In this document: positions 57,421-64,000 of the stretch, piece by piece | Layout: every line of letters starts with the position of its first letter | How positions within the stretch are numbered: the first letter of the stretch is position 1 | From: Microbacterium oxydans | Lineage (GTDB): Bacteria; Actinomycetota; Actinomycetes; Actinomycetales; Microbacteriaceae | Assembly (NCBI RefSeq): GCF_006540085.1 | Contig: NZ_BJOG01000008.1 | Coordinates: forward strand, 1-64,000 | DNA: 64,000 nt | Direction of reading: 5' to 3' | Notes under the pieces: generated by a model | What the model was told of the DNA's origin: nothing | The model's database searches: none | The model's input: only the letters and a program-made list of their open reading frames with translations | Program-made: the position numbers and the translations under genes

Positions 57421-58716
57421 TCATTTCTGTGCGCCCTGCGCCTTGCGCTCCAGCAGTGCGCGCTCCCGATCGTTGCCGGCGAGCGCCGCCGCGGTGGCGA
57501 ACTCGCTGCGGGCCTCCTCCTCGCGACCGAGTCGACGCAGCAGCTCTCCCCGAGTGGCCGGCAGCAGATGGTAGCCGCGCAGCGCCCCGGAACTCGCCAG
57601 CTCGTCGATGATGCGCAGCGCGGACGCAGGGCCGGTTGCCATCGCGACGGCCGCCGCTCGATTGAGCTCCACCACCGGTGACGGGGAGATGCGGCCCAGC
57701 GCCTCGTACAGCAGGACGATCCGGTCCCAGTCCGTCTCGTCGACCGACGCCGCCACGGCATGACACTCCGCGATCGCCGCCTGCAGGCAATACGTCCCCC
57801 GGCCGCGGCCGAGCGCATCGGCGGTGGCGAGAGAAGCCCGACCCCGCGCGATACGACCCCGGTCCCAGCGCCTGCGATCCTGATCGGCCAGCAGCACGGG
57901 GTCTCCATGTCTGTCCACCCGCGCGGCGAACCGGGCCGCCGTGAGCTCCATCAGGGACAGCAGACCGTGCGCCTCGGGTTCCTGCGGCATGAGAGCGGCG
58001 AGCACCCGGCCGAGGCGGATGGCCTCGTCGCTCAGCTCAGGACGCATCCATTCAGGCCCACTGCTCGCGGCGTGCGCCTCGTTGAAGATCAGATACAGCA
58101 CCCCGAGGATCGCACCGATGCGCTGAGCCCGCTCCTCACGGGGCGGCACTTCGAACGGAGCGTTCGCGGCGGCGAGCGTCTTCTTCGCGCGGACGATGCG
58201 CTGCTGCACGGTCGCCGTCGGTACCAGGAACGCACGGGCGATCTCCTCACTCGACAGCCCGCCGACGACACGGAGCGTCAGAGCGACCTGAGCCTCCTTG
58301 GCGAGCACCGGGTGGCAGGAAATGAAGATCAGTCGCAGCACGTCGTCATCCACGGCATCCGGATCCCACAGCAGGTCGCCGCCCTCCGCCTGTTCCCGCT
58401 CCAGGTCATGCGCGAGCAGGGCCACCCTGTCGTCGAGTCGTTCCTGGCGGCGCCACCGGTCGATGGCCTTGCGCTTCGCGACCGCCGTCAGCCACGCCCC
58501 GGCGTTACGCGGAACACCCTCGACCGGCCACTGCTGCAACGCATCGATCAACGCTTCCTGGGCCAGGTCCTCCGCGAGCCCGAAGTCACCCACCATCCGG
58601 GTGAGCGCGCCGACGATACGCGCCGACTCGATGCGCCACACCGCGGCGACGGCGCGCTCCGCCGACCCGGGATCGGGTGCCGAGCGCGCCGTCTCGCTGT
58701 GCACGGGAGGCGTCAT
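57421..58716 (-). CDS. ECF sigma factor, ECF42-like, with long C-terminal extension
   Basis: A 431-aa sigma factor. Region 2 (EDLAQEALIDALQQWP near residue 50) and region 4 (LRVVGGLSSEEIARAFLVPTATVQQRIVRAKKTL near residue 160) are followed by about 230 residues with TPR-like helices (DUF6596 region, for example YLIFNEAH and LNRAAAVAMATG). ECF42 factors have this extension, which is required for activity, lack a classical anti-sigma factor and are linked to DGPF proteins. The DGPF gene is immediately upstream (13-bp gap). Confidence 0.92.
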   Translation of the reverse strand: MTPPVHSETARSAPDPGSAERAVAAVWRIESARIVGALTRMVGDFGLAEDLAQEALIDALQQWPVEGVPRNAGAWLTAVAKRKAIDRWRRQERLDDRVALLAHDLEREQAEGGDLLWDPDAVDDDVLRLIFISCHPVLAKEAQVALTLRVVGGLSSEEIARAFLVPTATVQQRIVRAKKTLAAANAPFEVPPREERAQRIGAILGVLYLIFNEAHAASSGPEWMRPELSDEAIRLGRVLAALMPQEPEAHGLLSLMELTAARFAARVDRHGDPVLLADQDRRRWDRGRIARGRASLATADALGRGRGTYCLQAAIAECHAVAASVDETDWDRIVLLYEALGRISPSPVVELNRAAAVAMATGPASALRIIDELASSGALRGYHLLPATRGELLRRLGREEEARSEFATAAALAGNDRERALLERKAQGAQK

Positions 58717-58729
58717 CGCTGCTCGTCCG

Positions 58730-59155
58730 TCACTGCTGCGCGCGCTGCTCTGCGTCCTCGCGCCAGCCCGCTTCCTTCTGGATCCACTCGTTGTCGGCGG
58801 GGAAGTCCTCGACGCCGGTCACGCGACGCACCTCGAGGTACGACCCTCGTCCGAGAGGAGCACGGCTCGCCCACTCCGCTGCCTCTTCGCGCGTGGGGAC
58901 CTCGATGATCCAGAAGCCGTTGAAGAGCTCTTTGGTCTCGCCGTAGGGGCCGTCGGTGATCAGCGGCTTCTCGGCGCTGAAGTCGACGACGAAGCCCTCG
59001 GCTGCGTCGGTCAGTCCCTCACCGGCCACGAGCACACCGGCCTTGATCATGGATTCGTTGTACGTGCCCATGGCCTCGATGACCTGGTCGAAGGGCATCT
59101 CCTTGTACGCCTCCACAGCCTCGTCGGTCGCGCGCATGATGAGCATGAACTTCAT
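58730..59155 (-). CDS. YCII/DGPF domain protein
   Basis: A 141-aa YCII-related protein beginning MKFMLIMRATDEAVEAYK and with the signature TDGPYGETKELFNGFWIIEVP (DGPF-type). Such proteins are encoded with ECF42 sigma factors; their biochemical role is unclear. AAGGAG precedes the ATG at 59155. It is probably co-transcribed with the sigma factor. Confidence 0.9.
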   Translation of the reverse strand: MKFMLIMRATDEAVEAYKEMPFDQVIEAMGTYNESMIKAGVLVAGEGLTDAAEGFVVDFSAEKPLITDGPYGETKELFNGFWIIEVPTREEAAEWASRAPLGRGSYLEVRRVTGVEDFPADNEWIQKEAGWREDAEQRAQQ

Positions 59156-59294
59156 GGTGTTCTCCTTGTTCGATGGGCCGTCTCTCGACCCTCTCATCTA
59201 GGACGTCGAACGGGAACGCCGCGGATCGACATCGTTCCGGAATTCTCTCCGAGAAATTCTGTCCGAGCGACGGAGAAGCTCTGGTCTCGGGAAG

Positions 59295-60683
59295 TCAGGC
59301 GCGACGGGACGGGCGCGCGGCGGCTTCGGCGATCACTGCCGTGAGGGCGTCGAGCGAGCGCTGCGGGCTCCACGCGGCCGCGACCGACGGGGCTTCGGCG
59401 CTCAGAGCCGCAAGTCGATCGGGGTCTGTGAGCAGTGCGCGGATCGCCCGTCCCAGCGCCTCGACGTCACCGCTCGGGACCAGAACGCCACCGCCCTGTT
59501 CCAGGACATCGCGGATACCGTACCGGGCGTCGTAGGACACCACCGGGGCACCGTGCAGGAGCGCCTCGACGATCGACAGCGGCTGTCCCTCGAAGGCGGT
59601 CGCGGTGACGATCATCGCGGCTCGATCGAGAACGGTTCCCGGTGAATCCGTGTAGCCGGCGAGGAGGACACGATCTCCCGCATCGAGCTCCGCGATCAAC
59701 GCGCGCAGCCGTTCCTCCTCCGGGCCGCCGCCCCAGATCTCCATGCGGGTGCCAGGCACGTCGGCCGCGAGGAAGGCGCGGATCGCCTGATCGACGCGCT
59801 TTCCGGGGGCGAGGCGCCCCAGCACGACCACGAGGCCCTCCTCGCGCAGGTCGTCGCTACGGTCGACCGGAGCGATGGGGTTCGGCACCAGGACGTGCCG
59901 TGCCGATGCACCGAAGCGCGACACGACGTCATCGCGCTGCGTGGCGGTCGGCCAGATCACGGCGTCGAACCGGTCGGCCAGCCGGAACCACCGTGTCCAG
60001 AGCGTGTTCATCGGGGCATCAGGCGTGTACGGCGCCTCCACGTGCATGGTGTGGATCGTGTGCAGGATGCGCACGCGCGGGTCGGACCAGTCCGCGATGA
60101 GCTCGCCGAGCTGCCTGGACTCGCAGATCACGATGATCCGACGGTCGCCGAAGGCCGCGGTCACGTGGTCGAGCCAGGCTCGATAGAGGCCGCGGAAGCC
60201 GTGCAGCGCTCCCGTCACCTGGCCCGCGGCGTCGTAGACGAGCACGGGCTCCTCGCTCAGATGCCAGTCCGGGTTGCCCGGGATCACCGGCAGCGCCGCG
60301 AACGGTCGCCCCTCGGCATCCGTGAGCACCCGGTACTCCACATCGGGATCGGCGCTCACCGCGGGATCGGCGGCTGTCCGCAGCCAATCGGCCGCTCCCC
60401 CGCCGGAAGCCGTGGCCTCGTCGAACAGGTTGCGCATCCGCGAGGAGTCGACGAGCGCACCCTGCTCCACGAACGTGTGCCGGTGCGCGGCATGGTCGGC
60501 CGCGGTTCCCGGGTCGAACGTGAGCAGCTGCGGGCCCGATCCGTCGGCCACACCGGCGCTCGCGAGCTGGCGGGCACGGGCCAGCGTCGCGATCGTGTAT
60601 CCGCCGTCCATGCCGGGGATGAGCCGACTGGACAGCACCAGATACTCGGCGTCGGGAAGTGCCGGCGCCGCGTCGGGGAGCAT
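59295..60683 (-). CDS. GT4 glycosyltransferase, TagE/poly(glycerol-phosphate) glucosyltransferase-like
   Basis: A 462-aa retaining glycosyltransferase. The N-terminal half has YLVLSSRLIPGMDGGYTIATL; the C-terminal half has the GT4 pattern VVLGRLAPGKRVDQAIRAF, EIWGGGPEEERL, and the E-x7-E motif in FEGQPLSIVEAL. It resembles enzymes that glucosylate teichoic-acid-like polymers. The ATG at 60683 follows GGGAGTAGGGAG; it lies 9 bp after guaA. Confidence 0.85.
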   Translation of the reverse strand: MLPDAAPALPDAEYLVLSSRLIPGMDGGYTIATLARARQLASAGVADGSGPQLLTFDPGTAADHAAHRHTFVEQGALVDSSRMRNLFDEATASGGGAADWLRTAADPAVSADPDVEYRVLTDAEGRPFAALPVIPGNPDWHLSEEPVLVYDAAGQVTGALHGFRGLYRAWLDHVTAAFGDRRIIVICESRQLGELIADWSDPRVRILHTIHTMHVEAPYTPDAPMNTLWTRWFRLADRFDAVIWPTATQRDDVVSRFGASARHVLVPNPIAPVDRSDDLREEGLVVVLGRLAPGKRVDQAIRAFLAADVPGTRMEIWGGGPEEERLRALIAELDAGDRVLLAGYTDSPGTVLDRAAMIVTATAFEGQPLSIVEALLHGAPVVSYDARYGIRDVLEQGGGVLVPSGDVEALGRAIRALLTDPDRLAALSAEAPSVAAAWSPQRSLDALTAVIAEAAARPSRRA

Positions 60684-60691
60684 CGTGCTCC

Positions 60692-62278
60692 CTACTCCCA
60701 CTCGATCGTCCCCGGCGGCTTCGACGTGACGTCGAGAACGACGCGGTTGACGTCGCGGACGCCGTTCGTGATGCGGTTGGAGATCTTCGACAGCACGTCG
60801 TACGGCAGGCGCGTCCAGTCGGCCGTCATGGCGTCTTCACTCGACACCGGGCGCAGCACGATCGGGTGACCGTAGGTGCGACCGTCACCCTGCACGCCCA
60901 CCGAGCGCACGTCGGCCAGGAGCACGACCGGGCACTGCCAGATCTCTTGGTCGAGGCCGGCCTTGGTCAGCTCCTCGCGGGCGATGGCGTCGGCCTCACG
61001 CAGAATCTCGAGACGGTCAGCGGTGACCTCACCGATGATCCGGATGCCGAGACCGGGCCCCGGAAACGGCTGGCGTCCGACGATCGCCTCGGGGATGCCC
61101 AGCTCGCGGCCGATCGCACGCACCTCGTCCTTGAACAGGGCGCGCAGCGGCTCGATGAGCTCGAAGTCGAGGTCGTCCGGGAGACCGCCCACGTTGTGGT
61201 GCGACTTGATGTTCGCGGTGCCAGCGCCGCCGCCCGACTCGACGACGTCGGGGTAGAGCGTGCCCTGCACGAGGAACTTCACCGGAGCGCCACCCGAGGC
61301 CTTGGCTTCGGCCACCAGGTCGAGCTGCACCTTCTCGAACGCGCGGATGAACTCGCGGCCGATGATCTTGCGCTTCTCCTCGGGGTCGGTCACACCCTGG
61401 AGGTGACCGAGGAACGTGTCGGCTGCATCGACCGTGATGAGGCGCACACCGGTGGATTCGACGTAGTCCTTCTCGACCTGCTCGCGCTCGCCCTTGCGGA
61501 GAAGCCCGTGGTCGACGAAGACGGCCGTGAGCTGGTCGCCGATGGCCTTGTGCACGAGAGCGGTCGAGACCGCGGAATCGACGCCACCGGAGAGCGCGGA
61601 GATGACGCGGGCGTCACCCACCTGCTCCCGGATGCGCTCGATCTGCTCGGCGATCACGTTGCCGCTGTTCCAGTCCGAGGCGAGTCCGGCACCCTTGTGG
61701 AGGAAGTTCTCCAGCACACGCTGGCCATGGTCGGAGTGCTTGACCTCGGGGTGCCACTGCACACCGTAGAAACCGCGCTCGGGGTTCGCGAATGCGGCGA
61801 CCTTGGTCGCTTCCGTCGTCGCGAGCACCTCGAAGCCGTCGGGGGCCTTGGCCACCTGGTCGCCGTGGCTCATCCAGACGTTCTGCTGCACCGGCTGGCC
61901 GCCGAGCAGCGTGCCGCCGTCGCCCGTGATGACGGCGTCCGTCGCGCCGTACTCGCGCAGACCGGTGTTCGCGACCTCGCCGCCCAGTGTCTGGGCCATG
62001 TACTGGAAGCCGTAGCAGATGCCGAGAGTCGGGACACCGAGATCGAAGACCGCGGGGTCGAGCTTGGGGGCTCCCTCCTCGTACACCGACGACGGTCCGC
62101 CGGAGAGGATGATCGCGACCGGGTTTTTCGCGGCGATCTCCTCTGCCGTGGCGGTGTGCGGCACGATCTCGCTGTACACACCCGCCTCACGGACGCGACG
62201 GGCGATCAGCTGCGCGTACTGCGCGCCGAAGTCGACGACGAGCGCAGGACGCTGCTGGGTCTCGGACTGTTCGGTCAA
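60692..62278 (-). CDS. guaA: GMP synthase (glutamine-hydrolysing)
   Basis: A 528-aa GuaA that converts XMP to GMP. The class I amidotransferase (residues ~12-205) has C88 in [11 protein letters not shown] and QWHPEVKHS; the ATP-pyrophosphatase domain has the P-loop [11 protein letters not shown] near residue 235, and the dimerisation domain ends in [13 protein letters not shown]. It overlaps the DUF3817 gene by 4 bp. Confidence 0.98.
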   Translation of the reverse strand: MTEQSETQQRPALVVDFGAQYAQLIARRVREAGVYSEIVPHTATAEEIAAKNPVAIILSGGPSSVYEEGAPKLDPAVFDLGVPTLGICYGFQYMAQTLGGEVANTGLREYGATDAVITGDGGTLLGGQPVQQNVWMSHGDQVAKAPDGFEVLATTEATKVAAFANPERGFYGVQWHPEVKHSDHGQRVLENFLHKGAGLASDWNSGNVIAEQIERIREQVGDARVISALSGGVDSAVSTALVHKAIGDQLTAVFVDHGLLRKGEREQVEKDYVESTGVRLITVDAADTFLGHLQGVTDPEEKRKIIGREFIRAFEKVQLDLVAEAKASGGAPVKFLVQGTLYPDVVESGGGAGTANIKSHHNVGGLPDDLDFELIEPLRALFKDEVRAIGRELGIPEAIVGRQPFPGPGLGIRIIGEVTADRLEILREADAIAREELTKAGLDQEIWQCPVVLLADVRSVGVQGDGRTYGHPIVLRPVSSEDAMTADWTRLPYDVLSKISNRITNGVRDVNRVVLDVTSKPPGTIEWE

Positions 62279-62787
62279 CGGACACCTTCCGGGGCGGGGG
62301 CGGAGGCCTCGGCGGCCTCCCTGGTGGCGAGATAGGTCTTGACTTCACGGGCGACGACCGCCTCCATGAAGAACGACAGCAGCGGCACGACGCCGCCGAG
62401 CGCGAGGAGGATGAAGCGCGGGAAGCGCCAGCGCATCAGGCTCCACATGCGGAAGCACGCGAAGAGGTACACGACATAGAACCAGCCGTGCGCCACGAGG
62501 ATGAACAGCGACAGGTTGAAGCCGTCGCCCAGAGACGTCATCTCGCAGGAGTTCGTCATGGGGGCGAACAGCGACCACCACTGGCAGTCGGGACCGGCGA
62601 GCACGCCGGCGAACCAGAGGGGACCTCCGGAGCCGCCCATGAAGAGCTCGAGGTGGATCGGCGTGTACTTCAGCACCATCTCGGTCAACAGCAGGAGCAG
62701 CATGACACCTGTGATGATCGACGCGATCTGGTAGAACTTCAGCGCACCGCGGATCGCCGGAAAGCTGGCGACTTTCGGTTCGGGCAT
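62275..62787 (-). CDS. DUF3817 membrane protein
   Basis: A 170-aa protein with three or four helices, for example [22 protein letters not shown] and [22 protein letters not shown], the DUF3817 pattern. It overlaps guaA by 4 bp; the pairing recurs in actinobacteria. Function unknown. A TAGACT box lies 6 nt before the ATG. Confidence 0.88.
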   Translation of the reverse strand: MPEPKVASFPAIRGALKFYQIASIITGVMLLLLLTEMVLKYTPIHLELFMGGSGGPLWFAGVLAGPDCQWWSLFAPMTNSCEMTSLGDGFNLSLFILVAHGWFYVVYLFACFRMWSLMRWRFPRFILLALGGVVPLLSFFMEAVVAREVKTYLATREAAEASAPAPEGVR

Positions 62788-62793
62788 GCGCCC

Positions 62794-62799
62794 AGTCTA
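62794..62799 (-). promoter_or_regulatory. Leaderless-type -10 box (TAGACT) for the DUF3817-guaA operon
   Basis: On the minus strand TAGACT lies 6 nt before the ATG at 62787; box and spacer (GGGCGC) are identical to those of purN at 27600. Confidence 0.6.
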
Positions 62800-62892
62800 G
62801 CCGCCGGGAAATCGTGACGAATCCGGCAGCGGCGTCCGGGAGAGGGCGATGCATCGGTCAGGAATCGAGAAGCGGCCGGAAGGTCACGGTCG

Positions 62893-62898
62893 TAGCGT
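62893..62898 (+). promoter_or_regulatory. Leaderless-type -10 box (TAGCGT) for the 62906 gene
   Basis: TAGCGT lies 7 nt before the ATG at 62906. Confidence 0.5.
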
Positions 62899-62905
62899 CG
62901 TCGAC

Positions 62906-63529
62906 ATGAACACGACCATCGATTCCCTCACCCTCGATGTCCCGGATGTGGACGCCGCCCGCTCCTTCTACTCGCAGGCGTTCGACCTCGACGACCGCCT
63001 GCGGTTCCGCGCCGCGGATGCCCCCTCCTCCGGCTTCCGCGGCTACACGCTGTCGCTCGTCGTCTCGCAGCCCGCGAACGTGCACGTGCTCGTCGATGCG
63101 GCCGTCGCCGCGGGGGCCACCGTGATCAAGCTCGTATCGAAGTCGCTCTGGGGCCTCGGCGGCACGATTCAGGCACCCGATGGTGCCATCTGGAAGGTCG
63201 CCACCTCGGCGAAGAAGGACACCGCTCACCCGAGTCGCACGGTGGACGAGATCGTGCTGCTGCTCGGCGCGAAGGACGTGGTGGCCTCGAAGACCTTCTA
63301 CGCAGATCGCGGCATCCCGGTCGGCAAGAGCTTCGGGCGCAGCTACGTGCAGTTCGACACCGGCGGGAGTCCCATCGGACTCGGTCTGTACCGGCACGCG
63401 TCACTCGCCAAGGATGCGGGCGTTCCGGCAGAAGGCACCGGCTCGCACCGACTCACGGTCAACGGCGTGCTCGGCGCGGCCGTCGACCCCGACGGCTTCG
63501 TGTGGGCACCCGTCGCGGTGAGCGCCTAG
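62906..63529 (+). CDS. VOC (glyoxalase-like) family protein
   Basis: A 207-aa protein with two VOC modules: SLTLDVPDVDAARSFYSQAF with IQAPDGAIWKVA, and EIVLLLGAKDVVASKTFYAD with AAVDPDGFVWAP. The usual His ligand is absent in the first strand of each module, so metal binding may be lost. Function unknown. A leaderless TAGCGT lies upstream of the ATG at 62906. Confidence 0.82.
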   Translation: MNTTIDSLTLDVPDVDAARSFYSQAFDLDDRLRFRAADAPSSGFRGYTLSLVVSQPANVHVLVDAAVAAGATVIKLVSKSLWGLGGTIQAPDGAIWKVATSAKKDTAHPSRTVDEIVLLLGAKDVVASKTFYADRGIPVGKSFGRSYVQFDTGGSPIGLGLYRHASLAKDAGVPAEGTGSHRLTVNGVLGAAVDPDGFVWAPVAVSA

Positions 63530-63538
63530 GCGACGCGT

Positions 63539-64000
63539 TCACCACCCGTGATGGCGAGCGCGCTCCTCGACGGCCTCTACGAGCCGATCGGCGTAGTCCA
63601 GTCCGTCGTCGTCCGCTAGGAGGTCGGCGCGCGCGGCCACGAAGGCGGCGGAGACCCCGCCGCGGATTCGCTCGACGGCATCCCGTGCCGCCTGCGCCTC
63701 GACTCCGAGCGTTTTGGCCGCTTTCAACCAGTGCGTCATCCCAATGCGTGCCATCACGCGCTCGCCTCCGATGGACACCGCAGAGGGCATCGGCTGATCC
63801 CCTCGGTAGAGCGCGTTGCTTCCGAGGTCGTAGAGAGGCGCCAACCTCATCTGCGTCCCCGAATGGATGACGGAGTAATTCTTGGCATGTGCATCGGTGT
63901 TCGCCGCGGCGCAGGTGAAGACGAGCGCTTCGAACAGCTCGTTCGCCGCGCGCCGCTGCTCGGACGGGGCGAACGCCCGCACCACCCGAGCGAACTTCTC
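63539..64000 (-). CDS. HipA-like Ser/Thr kinase, C-terminal part (gene continues beyond window)
   Basis: The open frame runs off the right end without a start. It holds the C-terminal lobe of the HipA fold: the catalytic-loop region AANTDAHAKNYSV and the metal-binding LAPLYDLGSN, followed by a helical bundle. Family members phosphorylate glutamyl-tRNA synthetase or other targets and act as toxins with HipB. The N-terminus and any HipB partner lie outside the window, since hipB is usually upstream. Confidence 0.8.
   Translation of the reverse strand, partial: EKFARVVRAFAPSEQRRAANELFEALVFTCAAANTDAHAKNYSVIHSGTQMRLAPLYDLGSNALYRGDQPMPSAVSIGGERVMARIGMTHWLKAAKTLGVEAQAARDAVERIRGGVSAAFVAARADLLADDDGLDYADRLVEAVEERARHHGW

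Overview
The window is GC-rich with short intergenic gaps and many ATG or GTG starts that appear leaderless. Gene content points to an actinobacterium of the Microbacteriaceae, most likely Microbacterium or a close relative. Supporting signs are a monomeric NADP isocitrate dehydrogenase, the actinobacterial order perM-like/purN/purH, a DUF3817 gene overlapping guaA, a sortase-E-type LAxTG surface anchor, and an ECF sigma factor paired with a DGPF/YCII protein. This assignment rests on families and synteny only; no database search was made.

Layout. 1-4.5 kb: an ECF sigma factor fused to its own zinc-finger anti-sigma-like and membrane part with a (VDP)15 tract, then a small membrane protein, a GlcD-type FAD oxidase and a Nudix hydrolase. 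4.5-12.5 kb: a minus-strand cluster for amino sugars and D-amino acids (zinc-type D-serine dehydratase-like enzyme, a 1095-aa fusion of N-acyl-D-amino-acid deacylase and GH20 hexosaminidase, ROK repressor, ROK sugar kinase, nagB) with a divergent RidA gene. 12.5-17.9 kb: L,D-transpeptidase, icd, a GNAT enzyme and a coiled-coil membrane protein. 18-22 kb: a heterodimeric ABC exporter preceded by a 21-codon leader ORF and a hairpin. 22-25.2 kb: membrane dipeptidase and two DNA alkylation repair genes. 25.3-30.6 kb: purH, purN, a PerM-like membrane protein and a purine permease. 30.6-32.4 kb: a VOC/TetR pair and a DinB gene truncated by one of two copies of a short interspersed repeat. 32.4-34.5 kb: sucCD. 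35-41.7 kb: TetR and acyl-CoA dehydrogenase with a strong operator, MFS/AraC pair, GNAT, an unknown Cys-rich protein and a FAD desaturase-like enzyme. 41.7-47.8 kb: ATP-dependent DNA ligase facing a LigD-type polymerase, an SseB protein and a PcrA/UvrD helicase. 47.9-56 kb: LysE exporter, a 1044-aa lamin-tail surface protein, an ABC-2 transporter, YccF, a hemerythrin-like protein and GDPD. 56-64 kb: Bax-inhibitor-like protein, a small stress membrane protein, an ECF42-like sigma/DGPF pair, glycosyltransferase, guaA, DUF3817, a VOC protein and a HipA-like kinase cut by the window edge.

The most unusual element is the 4.5-12.5 kb cluster. Its products could liberate GlcNAc and D-amino acids from imported peptidoglycan-like fragments, deaminate the D-amino acids with RidA clearing the reactive imine, and feed glucosamine-6-phosphate to NagB. 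A ROK operator sits at the repressor start and a weaker look-alike at the divergent promoter. Recurrent themes across the window are TAnnnT boxes placed 6-7 nt before start codons (leaderless transcription), GGATGC-containing hairpins, and intergenic palindromes. No tRNA, rRNA, IS element, prophage or CRISPR array was seen.
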